Shown in pieces: positions 52,254 to 59,904 of a DNA stretch of 64,000 nt (its first letter is position 1; each line of letters opens with the position of its first letter). The stretch comes from Oscillospiraceae bacterium (lineage in GTDB: Bacteria > Bacillota > Clostridia > Oscillospirales > Ruminococcaceae). The position numbers and the translations under genes are program-made. The stretch is from assembly GCA_902779915.1 (NCBI GenBank), contig CACZDM010000001.1:124001-188000 (forward strand), given 5' to 3'. Below the pieces are notes generated by a model, which saw only the letters and a program-made list of their open reading frames with translations, was not told where the DNA came from and searched no databases.

Positions 52254-52466
52254 TTAAGGGGTGAAAGTAAAAGTTTTACCTGTAGTAATATTACGAATAG
52301 TATATACGCCGTTTTTAAGTGTTATTTTCACTTCATCATCATCTCGCCATTCAACGTTCATGCCGTCGTCCATAGCGAACCGCTGCTCCCCCCCAGCAAC
52401 GCTTTCAAGGGCGTCATCGCTCAAATTGCCTGCTTCAATTGATGAATTTTTTTCATTTTCCATCAT
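52254..52466 (-). CDS. GG-leader peptide, tandem pair member 1
   Basis: A 70-residue peptide, first of the minus-strand cluster. The leader MENEKNSSIEAGNLSDDALE ends in SVAGGE; the core is QRFAMDDGMNVEWRDDDEVK, then ITLKNGVYTIRNITTGKTF and TFTP. A strong AAAGGAGGTG site precedes ATG 52466. The core looks like a small beta-sheet domain rather than a linear bacteriocin (inference from alternating hydrophobic pattern). No cysteine. Confidence 0.75.
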   Translation of the reverse strand: MMENEKNSSIEAGNLSDDALESVAGGEQRFAMDDGMNVEWRDDDEVKITLKNGVYTIRNITTGKTFTFTP

Positions 52467-52533
52467 ACTCACCTCCTTTCAAAATTAGGAGTTTAAAATC
52501 AAACTAATTTATGCATACAAAACCCCTAAATTT

Positions 52534-52562
52534 ATATTAACACAATATATCATAAATGTCAA
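52534..52562 (-). promoter_or_regulatory. Sigma-A promoter of 51-52.5 kb peptide cluster
   Basis: On the minus strand TTGACA (52562-52557), 17 bases, TAATAT (52539-52534), 68 bases before the first peptide gene. Confidence 0.8.
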
Positions 52563-52650
52563 CAGTAGTTCTAAATTTCCAAAGCTTTATAGATCCATCC
52601 TTAACAACTCCTAGCGAAGCGCCATTAATTGGGCGATCTTTGTCGCGAAC

Positions 52651-52853
52651 GTTCACCTACCTCTTGTTAAAGACGCTTTCAAAGAAGCAGGAAGCCAATC
52701 AAGATTTAATATTACAGTCGGTTGTTGGCTGGCGGCGCTTGCCCCACTTTTTCATTGTTTTTTAAAGCGCAGTCAAGGATATTTAAATTTTTTGGGTTTT
52801 TAATTAAAAGGTTGAATATTTTGACAAAACTGCACCAAGGATAAATATATTCC
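52651..52853 (+). repeat. Near full-length copy of dispersed degenerate repeat
   Basis: CACCTACCTCTTGTTAAAGA, AATATTACAGTCGGTTGTTG, GCTGGCGGCGCTT, TTGTTTTTTAAAGC, GTCAAGGATATT and TTGAATATTTTGACAAAAC align in order with the 27.3 kb copy. It lies directly upstream of gpr. Confidence 0.7.
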
Positions 52854-52926
52854 AAATTATACTAATTGTATGATTTTTTTAGATAAACGGGAAAAATATT
52901 ATAAATATGCTTGGAAAAGGATGTGC

Positions 52927-53790
52927 GTGAATTTGAACTTTGAAATCAGGACGGATCTCGCCTTGGAATCAAAAATATTGGAAAATGAGACTCCAAGCGG
53001 CGTCCAACAAACTGTTGAAACTGTTCAAAATGTTAAAATAATAAAAACAAAAATTTCAAATGAACACGGCTCAAAAGCTCTTGGAAGGCCGGTTGGTGAA
53101 TATGTTGCTTTAGAGCATTTTCAAATGCTTCTGCCGGAAAATGCGGATATTGTTCGTCCAATTCTTGTCAAAGAGCTTGAAAAAATGATTGCGAATAAAA
53201 AGTCTGTTTTGGTTGTTGGGCTTGGAAACAAAAACATTTCACCAGATGCGCTTGGGCCAATGGTTGCAGACAAAATCATAGCCACGCGCCATTTTAAGGG
53301 ATCTCTTGCTAAAAGTCTTGGGCTTTCTGGCTTGAGCGCAGTTTCAGTTATTGCTCCGGGAGTTTTGGGTCAAACGGGAGTTGAAGTTTTTGAAATAATC
53401 AAGGCCATATCAAAAGAAATAAAGCCAGATTTAATACTCACAGTTGATGCTTTGGCAGCAGGATCTGTCCAAAGACTCGGAACAACAATTCAAATCACCA
53501 ACACAGGCATATCACCGGGTTCTGGAGTTCAAAACAAAAGAGCTGAAATATCTCAAAAAACCCTATATATTCCAGTTGTCGCTATGGGTATACCGACTGT
53601 TGTTGATATGGAAACCATAATCCATGAAATGTGCGAAAATTCAACCCCAGCGCCTTCCAGCTCAATGATGGTCACGCCGCGAGACATCGATCAAATAATC
53701 TCCAGAAGCTCGGCGCTTATGGCAAACGCAATCAACCAAGCCCTTTTCCCCAACCTATCTTTGGAAGAAATTCAAGCTCTCGCCGAATAA
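52927..53790 (+). CDS. gpr: Germination (spore) protease GPR
   Basis: A 287-residue aspartic-type protease (A25) that degrades small acid-soluble proteins during germination. FEIRTDLALES begins the protein with the propeptide region; VLVVGLGNKNISPDALGPMV, IAPGVLGQTGVE, DALAAGSVQRLGTTIQI, GVQNKRAEIS and GIPTVVD are strongly conserved. GTG 52927 is the likely start, after AAAAGGA; an ATG at 52921 overlaps that site. It marks the organism as an endospore former and is followed by spoIIP, a conserved pair. Confidence 0.93.
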   Translation: MNLNFEIRTDLALESKILENETPSGVQQTVETVQNVKIIKTKISNEHGSKALGRPVGEYVALEHFQMLLPENADIVRPILVKELEKMIANKKSVLVVGLGNKNISPDALGPMVADKIIATRHFKGSLAKSLGLSGLSAVSVIAPGVLGQTGVEVFEIIKAISKEIKPDLILTVDALAAGSVQRLGTTIQITNTGISPGSGVQNKRAEISQKTLYIPVVAMGIPTVVDMETIIHEMCENSTPAPSSSMMVTPRDIDQIISRSSALMANAINQALFPNLSLEEIQALAE

Positions 53791-53903
53791 AAATAGAGTT
53801 TTCAAAACTCCTTTATGGTTTTTTAATTCAAAAACCCAGTCTTATTTTGCAACAGGATTGAGGGAACATTTTTAAAAAATACCATTTGTATAATTAGAAG
53901 GGT

Positions 53904-54110
53904 CGGGTTATATTTTGTTCCAGGCAAGGCTTTGCTTAAAATATTTGGCTCTTTATTTAAAATTTCTGGTGATTCAAAATATGATTGATCACGCTTAAAA
54001 AAACACGCAAAAACCAGGCCAAACGCCGCCGTCTCAACAACCAACTTTAATCCTCAACCTTTTTAAGCTTTCATGCCTTTTTTTAAAACGCCCTTAACAA
54101 GCCAAGCAAA
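53904..54110 (-). repeat. Inverted copy of dispersed degenerate repeat
   Basis: The minus strand reads CTTGTTAAGGGCGTTTTAAA, then GGCGGCGTTTGGCC, GCGTGTTTTTTTAAGCGTGA, CAAATATTTTAAGCAAAG and GGAACAAAATATAACCC, matching the 27.3 kb copy block by block. A 73-codon minus frame here (53823-54044) is a by-product of the repeat. The rest of 53791-54260 has no gene. Confidence 0.65.
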
Positions 54111-54260
54111 GCGCCCTTGGCTTGAGAACGCTGGATTTATGGTTTGAAAGCGGGAGTTGAATCGGCCTAAATCATTGAAAACTTTTTTCGCTGCATAAAA
54201 TCCCCCCTGCTTTTCATATGATATTTTAATCCGTTTTTCACAAAAAAGGAGGGATAAATT

Positions 54261-55403
54261 TTGAATATAAATAAAAAATATTTAACACTAAAAATTATAT
54301 CTTTGATCACTTTGCCCTCTTTTGCTTTTTTCAGCAGTAAAATCATGCTGAATTGCGTTCCGGGTTTTAGGACAATAACTCAAAAAGCTGCGATCGCATC
54401 GGCCAAATTAACTCTGGCAGATGATGGGGAGTTGATCTCAACCATCGTTTCACAAAGTTCCAACGATTTGCTTGCAGCAACGAAAAATTCAAGCGAAATA
54501 AAGCCAAACGACGAAGCGCCGCAAACCCCATCAAACCAAGCTGCTGATGGAGCGCCTCTTCTAACATTTCCCCAAGAGGAACTGAGTAAATTCCCCCAAA
54601 ATAATGGCCCGATTATACGCAAAAATTATCAGGCTGCTCAAACCGAACAATACGTTAATATTGGCGGCTCAGCATATGTTCGAAACATGACAAATCTCCC
54701 AAATCAAGTCATTCTTGACGCAAACGCCTCTTCTCCCGCCTTCACCCTGACAAAAGGCCAAGAACCGCAAGTTTTAATATATCACACTCACACAACAGAG
54801 TCATATGAACTTCAAGAAAAAGACCACTATGACGCTAATTTTCCAATCAGGTCAAAAAATCACACTACAAGCGTTGTTGGCGTTGGAAATGAAATCACAA
54901 AATGTTTACAGCAAGCTGGAATAGGCGTTATTCACGACACAACAATCCACGACGATCCGGCCTATAAAGGAGCATATGATCGATCCAAGCAGACGATGAT
55001 GAAAGTTATGGAAAAACATCCCTCAATCAAAGTTGCAATTGATGTCCATAGGGATGCGATTGCTGATGACAAAGGCAAAAGATATGCGCCAATTGCCAAC
55101 ATAAACGGAAGAAATGCCTCGCAAATAATGATAATCTCAGGATGTGATAATGGACGCATGAACTACCCAAACTATGCTCAAAATTTGGCATTTGCCTGTT
55201 TTTTGCAAAAACAACTAGAACAGGACTATCCTTCGCTAACCCGCCCAGTTTCATTTAAATATAAATACTATAACCAAAGTTTGACGCCGGGAACGCTGCT
55301 GGTTGAATTTGGGGGACATGCAAACAGCGTTAATGAAGCGATGTATGCGGGCTGGCTCTTTGGAAAATCTCTTGCAAACGCGCTTTTAAAAATACGAAAC
55401 TAG
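54261..55403 (+). CDS. spoIIP: Stage II sporulation protein P
   Basis: A 380-residue autolysin of the DMP engulfment machine, an amidase/endopeptidase working with SpoIID and SpoIIM. An N-terminal membrane segment (about 10-28) anchors it outside; a Ser/Glu/Pro-rich linker precedes the catalytic domain with VLIYHTHTTESYE, VAIDVHRDAI and LLVEFGGHANSVNEA, which hold the likely zinc ligands. A TTG start (54261) follows AGGAGG. Gene order gpr-spoIIP is conserved. Confidence 0.93.
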   Translation: MNINKKYLTLKIISLITLPSFAFFSSKIMLNCVPGFRTITQKAAIASAKLTLADDGELISTIVSQSSNDLLAATKNSSEIKPNDEAPQTPSNQAADGAPLLTFPQEELSKFPQNNGPIIRKNYQAAQTEQYVNIGGSAYVRNMTNLPNQVILDANASSPAFTLTKGQEPQVLIYHTHTTESYELQEKDHYDANFPIRSKNHTTSVVGVGNEITKCLQQAGIGVIHDTTIHDDPAYKGAYDRSKQTMMKVMEKHPSIKVAIDVHRDAIADDKGKRYAPIANINGRNASQIMIISGCDNGRMNYPNYAQNLAFACFLQKQLEQDYPSLTRPVSFKYKYYNQSLTPGTLLVEFGGHANSVNEAMYAGWLFGKSLANALLKIRN

Positions 55404-55462
55404 TTAAAAGCATTCAACAACATATGTTTATAAAAAAAGGATTAAGGGGATGAATATGCCAA

Positions 55463-56500
55463 ATGCTTAAAAAAAATAAACCATCCATAATAATATTCAT
55501 GACAGTTTGCGTTTTAGCCATTTGCATAGTTGGCTCACTGTTTGTTCAAGCGGAAGAAACCGACCAAGGCGACTCCGGTCAAAAATATATAAAGTGGGTC
55601 AAATTTAATATACCACTGGAAGCAATGGAAAAAGCGCTAAAAGCAGACATCGAAAATCACGACGCCGAAATTAAAACGCCATTTGTCAGCTTGCTTGCCC
55701 TTTTGGGCGCAAAATATTGGGGGGAGTGGGACAGATATAAACCAAGCGATATGGATGACTTGATTTCAAAGCTTAAATCCGGCGAAAGTGAAACGGATAT
55801 ATCAAAAAATTATGAAAAATATCCATACTTTGAAAAGGTGTATGGCGCAATATTTTCTCAAATGATTGGAAAATTTTCGATTGCAAAAGAAAATGACTCA
55901 AATGGACGACCAATTCTTGAAGAAAAATATGGTTTGAAATCATATTCACCGATTGCGTACGGATATAAATTTAACCACTGTCGAGACTTTGGGAATTCGA
56001 GAAATTTTGGATATCGGCGAAACCATCTGGGAAATGATTTGATGGCAAGATCTGGGACTCCGATTGTTGCGGTTGAAAGCGGAATTATTGCAAAATGCGC
56101 ATGGAATAAATATGGAGGTTGGCGAATTGGAATCAAAAGTTTTGATGGACTGAGGTATTATTACTATGCACATTGTCAGAAAGATCATCCATTTGTTGAG
56201 GGATTGAAAGAAGGGGACACAGTCTGCGCAGGACAGCCGATAGGATATGTTGGAATGACCGGCTATAGCGAAAATGAAAATGTCAACGGAATGCAGCGCC
56301 CTCATCTTCATTTTGGAATGCAACTGATCTTTCACCCGTCTCAGGAAGAGGGAAATAATGAAATTTGGATTGATGTTTATGACATAGTCAACTTTTTAGA
56401 ACACCATAAGTCTGTTTTAACCAAAGACCCTAAAGATAAAGACTTTAGACAAAAATATTTGTTTGAAGACCCAACATATAGAAAATTTGTTAAATCATGA
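55463..56500 (+). CDS. M23-family metallopeptidase, membrane anchored
   Basis: A 345-residue protein. A hydrophobic N-terminus (about 9-30) acts as signal or anchor. The C-terminal domain has the LytM zinc motifs NHLGNDLMA (HxxxD) and PHLHFG (HxH), with GTPIVAVESGIIAKC and GYVGMTG between them. It should cleave peptidoglycan cross-bridges or act as a binding partner. Since it follows spoIIP after 59 bases, a role in sporulation or engulfment like SpoIIQ is possible, but SpoIIQ usually lacks a zinc ligand while this copy looks complete. Confidence 0.87.
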   Translation: MLKKNKPSIIIFMTVCVLAICIVGSLFVQAEETDQGDSGQKYIKWVKFNIPLEAMEKALKADIENHDAEIKTPFVSLLALLGAKYWGEWDRYKPSDMDDLISKLKSGESETDISKNYEKYPYFEKVYGAIFSQMIGKFSIAKENDSNGRPILEEKYGLKSYSPIAYGYKFNHCRDFGNSRNFGYRRNHLGNDLMARSGTPIVAVESGIIAKCAWNKYGGWRIGIKSFDGLRYYYYAHCQKDHPFVEGLKEGDTVCAGQPIGYVGMTGYSENENVNGMQRPHLHFGMQLIFHPSQEEGNNEIWIDVYDIVNFLEHHKSVLTKDPKDKDFRQKYLFEDPTYRKFVKS

Positions 56501-56514
56501 ATATTTTTCTTAGT

Positions 56515-57297
56515 CTAAACATAATTTTCAACTCCTCGAAGCGAAACTTGTTCACTGTGAACCTTAAACAAAGCGTCATTTTTTTCACAAATCAACGCGC
56601 CGTCATTTGCTATCGAAACAGCTTTTGCGGTTATTATTTCTCCATTTTTAAAAATTTTGACATTTTTCCCTATATTTAAGCATCTTCTCGTATATTCATA
56701 AATAAATTTGTTTTCAACATCTTCTGTTTTATTTGTTGAAAAGAGTCTGAAATTTTCTTCAACATTTTCAACCAACTTTTCAACAATTTGCTCTATTTTA
56801 AACTTTTTTCCCGTTTGAGTCAAAAGCGACCCCGCGTTTTCAAGTTTTAATTTTTCAAAACATGCGCCAGAAACGTTGACATTCATCCCAACTCCCAATA
56901 TTATATCACACATTTTGCCCGTGATAACGCTTTCGCAAAGCAATCCGCTGACCTTTTTATTTCGGATGATTATGTCGTTAAACCACTTTATATTTGAGTT
57001 TTTTGCCCCAACCGAGTCTAGAGTTTGAACAACAGAAACCGCCAACATTATTGGAATTATTTTTAAAAATTCTAAACAAGTGTTTTTTATTAGAATAGAA
57101 ATGGCAAGACTTTTCCCTGGGAACGCGGCCCAAGATCGGCTTTTGCTGCCATGACCATTTGTTTGATTTGTTGTGAATATAACAGTTCCGTGTTGAAAAT
57201 TTTTGACATTGTTTTTTAAATAGTCATTGGTGCTTGGCAACCAGTCAAAATAAATTAAATTTTTGCCAAATATTTTAGTTTTAAGTTTAATATTCAC
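56515..57297 (-). CDS. birA: Biotin--[acetyl-CoA-carboxylase] ligase (monofunctional BirA)
   Basis: A 260-residue ligase without the N-terminal DNA-binding domain, so it should not be a repressor. WLPSTNDYLK, the biotinyl-AMP loop NGHGSKSRSWAAFPGKSLA, KWFNDIIIRNKKVSGLLCES and GVGMNVN identify the family. The loop departs from the usual GRGRxGR form. The C-terminal domain (from about 205) is present. GTG 57297 follows GGGGAG. Convergent with the M23 gene. Confidence 0.85.
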   Translation of the reverse strand: MNIKLKTKIFGKNLIYFDWLPSTNDYLKNNVKNFQHGTVIFTTNQTNGHGSKSRSWAAFPGKSLAISILIKNTCLEFLKIIPIMLAVSVVQTLDSVGAKNSNIKWFNDIIIRNKKVSGLLCESVITGKMCDIILGVGMNVNVSGACFEKLKLENAGSLLTQTGKKFKIEQIVEKLVENVEENFRLFSTNKTEDVENKFIYEYTRRCLNIGKNVKIFKNGEIITAKAVSIANDGALICEKNDALFKVHSEQVSLRGVENYV

Positions 57298-57370
57298 TAT
57301 TTTCTCCCCATCCGAACTGCCAAAATATTATATATGAATCACTATAGTCGCAAAAAATAATCATTCATAT

Positions 57371-57853
57371 TTATTCCGCATAGTCTATTATATTCATGGC
57401 CGTTTTGTTATTTTCAACATTTATCACGCCATAACTTGGGCCTCCAATTCGAGGGCGAGCCAAGCTTCCTGGATTCATTATATATAAACCATTTTCAATT
57501 TTTGTCAATTTTTTATGAGTATGACCATATACTATAATATCAGCAGATTTTTTTCGAGCAGCTTGGATATAATCATCAAGCCCAGATTTAACGTTATATT
57601 TATAGCCGTGGCTTGCAAGAATTTTGTGTGCACCAGCGCTAAATGTCTTTTCTTCAGGGAGAAAATCATATTCAAAATCGCAATTTCCCCTGACAATTTC
57701 CATAAATATATTGGGATATTTGCTTTTTATTTGGAAAAATTCTTCAGCGCCATCCCCAAGATGCAAAAATAAATCTGCGTCCTGATGCTTTAAAATAATA
57801 TTTTCTAATTTTTTCTCATTTCCATGAGTATCTGAAACAACAATGATTTTCAT
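57371..57853 (-). CDS. YfcE/MJ0936-family metallophosphoesterase
   Basis: A 160-residue phosphodiesterase. Metal-binding motifs: VVSDTHGN, LHLGDGAEE, VRGNCD, ASHGYKY and YGHTHKK. Family members hydrolyse artificial phosphodiesters in vitro; the natural substrate is not known. It stands divergently from the next small gene. Confidence 0.9.
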   Translation of the reverse strand: MKIIVVSDTHGNEKKLENIILKHQDADLFLHLGDGAEEFFQIKSKYPNIFMEIVRGNCDFEYDFLPEEKTFSAGAHKILASHGYKYNVKSGLDDYIQAARKKSADIIVYGHTHKKLTKIENGLYIMNPGSLARPRIGGPSYGVINVENNKTAMNIIDYAE

Positions 57854-57912
57854 ATTAAATTCCTCTTTTCTTAATTAATTTTTGAAACAACAGTAAAAAA
57901 GGAGACTATATC

Positions 57913-58113
57913 ATGAATAATTTATCCGCAAATGACATAAAAAAACTCATCAAAATGGCAAAAACAAAATCCCCCGAGCAACTGCTGCGCTATTTGCCAA
58001 AAGACCAGTCTGATCAAGTTAAAAAAATAATGAAGGATAAAGAAATGACTGAAAAAATCATAAAATCTAAAACAGCGCAGGATATATTAAACAAAATTCA
58101 GAAAGAAAAATAA
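57913..58113 (+). CDS. Small conserved hypothetical protein
   Basis: A 66-residue, Lys-rich, helical protein (LSANDIKKLIKMAKTKSPEQ, LLRYLPKDQSDQVKKIMKDK). AAAAAGGAG precedes the ATG. No domain recognised. It is followed after 30 bases by another helical protein, and the pair probably forms one transcription unit. Similar small pairs occur near ruvX in related clostridia (from memory, not verified). Confidence 0.7.
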   Translation: MNNLSANDIKKLIKMAKTKSPEQLLRYLPKDQSDQVKKIMKDKEMTEKIIKSKTAQDILNKIQKEK

Positions 58114-58143
58114 TTTTCAAATTTGGAGGTGAATTTTAAATTT

Positions 58144-58524
58144 ATGGCAGATTTTTCAGAAATGCTCCAAAATATATTACAAACCGACGAAGGAAAACAA
58201 GGGTTTGCTCAGGCGATGTCTATGCTGGAAGGGGGCCAAAAAGACCCAGAATCAGATGAAGGCTTTAGGCTGGATGAGGGGGAAAAAAGTGAAAAAAATT
58301 TCGACTCGCTTCCAATAGATCCAACCATGTTGATAAAAATTCAAAAACTGTTTTCAAAAATCCCCAAACACGACAAAAACACAGAGTTCATCAAAGCACT
58401 CAGGCCCCTTTTAAAGCCAGAACGCCAAGCCAAAGCGGATGAAGCAATAAAAATGATGAAAATTTTCGCCATGCTGCCAATTCTTCAAAAAAGCGGCATG
58501 CTCAGTCAAATATTTTCGAGTTGA
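58144..58524 (+). CDS. Conserved hypothetical helical protein
   Basis: A 126-residue protein: ADFSEMLQNILQTDEGKQGF and AMSMLEGG at the N-terminus, an acidic linker, then a helical C-terminal part with KALRPLLKPERQAKADEAIK and LPILQKSGMLSQIFSS. This C-terminal block is recognisable in many clostridial hypothetical proteins, but no function is known. ATG 58144 is downstream of TTGGAGGTG. Its 3' end overlaps the 3' end of ruvX on the other strand by 19 bases. Confidence 0.75.
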   Translation: MADFSEMLQNILQTDEGKQGFAQAMSMLEGGQKDPESDEGFRLDEGEKSEKNFDSLPIDPTMLIKIQKLFSKIPKHDKNTEFIKALRPLLKPERQAKADEAIKMMKIFAMLPILQKSGMLSQIFSS

Positions 58525-58934
58525 TTTTTCCTATATTTTAAATAGCTTTCTAAAATAATCGTCGCAGCAGCAGCATCAACAACTCTTTTCCTTTTTTTTC
58601 CTCTTGTGTTGGTTATATTCAAATACTGGTTGGCCAAAGCGGTTGATTGTCGCTCATCCCATAAAATAACTGATACACTCAGCATTTTTTCAAGTTTTTC
58701 CGCAAATTTTCGACATTTTTTAGCCCTCTCGCCAATGCTTCCGTCCATGTTTACGGGGTTTCCAACAACAACCATTTCAACTTCATTTGAAAAAACAGCA
58801 GAAAGGATTTTTTGGGCTAACCTTTCGGGGTCGTTTTCGCAAATCGTCTCAAGCGGAGAAGCCAGAATCTCGGATTTATCGCAAACAGCAAGCCCTGTCC
58901 TGCAATCCCCCAAATCAACAGCCATAATTTTCAT
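58506..58934 (-). CDS. ruvX: Putative Holliday junction resolvase / pre-16S rRNA nuclease RuvX (YqgF)
   Basis: A 142-residue RNase H-fold nuclease. AVDLGDCRTGLAVCD carries the first catalytic aspartate, VVVGNPVNMDGSIGE the second block, and LWDERQSTALA and RVVDAAAATIILESYL the rest. In bacteria the family matures the 5' end of 16S rRNA and may resolve DNA junctions. Confidence 0.9.
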   Translation of the reverse strand: MKIMAVDLGDCRTGLAVCDKSEILASPLETICENDPERLAQKILSAVFSNEVEMVVVGNPVNMDGSIGERAKKCRKFAEKLEKMLSVSVILWDERQSTALANQYLNITNTRGKKRKRVVDAAAATIILESYLKYRKNQLENI

Positions 58935-58989
58935 CGCAAAATATCTCTTTCTTTTCTAAAATATATTAATCTTTTATTTTTAAATCAAT

Positions 58990-59904
58990 TCACCAATCTT
59001 CAACCGTTCCAACAATTTCATTGATGTCTTGTATATTGTTATCGTCCATCCACGCCTCAATTCCTGAAAGAATGTCTAGCGGGCTATATGGATTTGTGAA
59101 TATTGCTGTTCCAATTTGAAACGCGCAGGCCCCCGCAACCATCATTTCAATCGCGTCTTCAGCTGAGCTTATTCCACCTCCCCCAACAACCGGGATTTTA
59201 ACAGCCTTTCGAACCTGCCAAACCATCCTGACCGCAATCGGAAAAATCGCCGGACCCGACAGCCCTCCAACGTTGTTTTTTAAAATCGGCCGCCTGGTTT
59301 TGATGTCAATCCTCATTCCAAGCAATGTGTTTATAAGTGAAACAGCGTCAGCCCCCGCGCTTTCAACCGCTTTTGCAATTTCAGCAATCGAGGTGACATT
59401 CGGCGACAGTTTAACCATCAACGGTTTTTTCGTCTTTTTTCTGACCCTAGAGACGACGTCAAATGCTGCTTTGGCTGAAGTTCCAAAAGCCGCTCCCCCT
59501 TGCTTAACATTCGGACAAGATATGTTTAATTCTACCATATGTATATTGGTTTTGTCCAGCTTTTGGGCAATTTTGGCGTATAAATCTTCTGTCCCTGCTG
59601 CAATATTTGCGATGATGGTCGTGTTTTTTTGCATAAGCCATGGAAGTTCATGTTCAATAAAATGATCTATTCCAGGATTTTCAAGCCCAACAGAATTTAA
59701 CATGCCCATTGGAGTTTCTGCGATTCTTGGCGACAAATTTCCCATTCTGGGCGTGTCTGTTGTCCCTTTAACAGAAATTCCACCCAAATTCGACAGAGAG
59801 TAAAACTTTTCATATTCCCTGCCATATCCAAAAGTGCCTGACGCTGCAATGAGTGGGTTTTTGAATCTAACGCCCGCAACTTCAACTTCCATTTTTTTTG
59901 TCAT
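58990..59904 (-). CDS. pyrD: Dihydroorotate dehydrogenase B, catalytic subunit
   Basis: A 304-residue FMN enzyme oxidising dihydroorotate to orotate. The catalytic cysteine is in VELNISCPNVKQGG, and KNPLIAASGTFGYGREYEKF, MVKLSPNVTSIAEIAK and VVGGGGISSAEDAIEM are typical of class 1B. Its start overlaps the pyrK stop by four bases, so the two subunits are translationally coupled. Confidence 0.95.
   Translation of the reverse strand: MTKKMEVEVAGVRFKNPLIAASGTFGYGREYEKFYSLSNLGGISVKGTTDTPRMGNLSPRIAETPMGMLNSVGLENPGIDHFIEHELPWLMQKNTTIIANIAAGTEDLYAKIAQKLDKTNIHMVELNISCPNVKQGGAAFGTSAKAAFDVVSRVRKKTKKPLMVKLSPNVTSIAEIAKAVESAGADAVSLINTLLGMRIDIKTRRPILKNNVGGLSGPAIFPIAVRMVWQVRKAVKIPVVGGGGISSAEDAIEMMVAGACAFQIGTAIFTNPYSPLDILSGIEAWMDDNNIQDINEIVGTVEDW

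Noticed and set aside
52556-52765. 69-codon plus-strand gene upstream of gpr
   Set aside because: It is inside the dispersed repeat and in a different frame from the one loosely shared by other copies.
53823-54044. 73-codon minus-strand gene next to gpr
   Set aside because: The frame coincides with an inverted copy of the dispersed repeat and has no ribosome site; homologous copies elsewhere are broken by stops.
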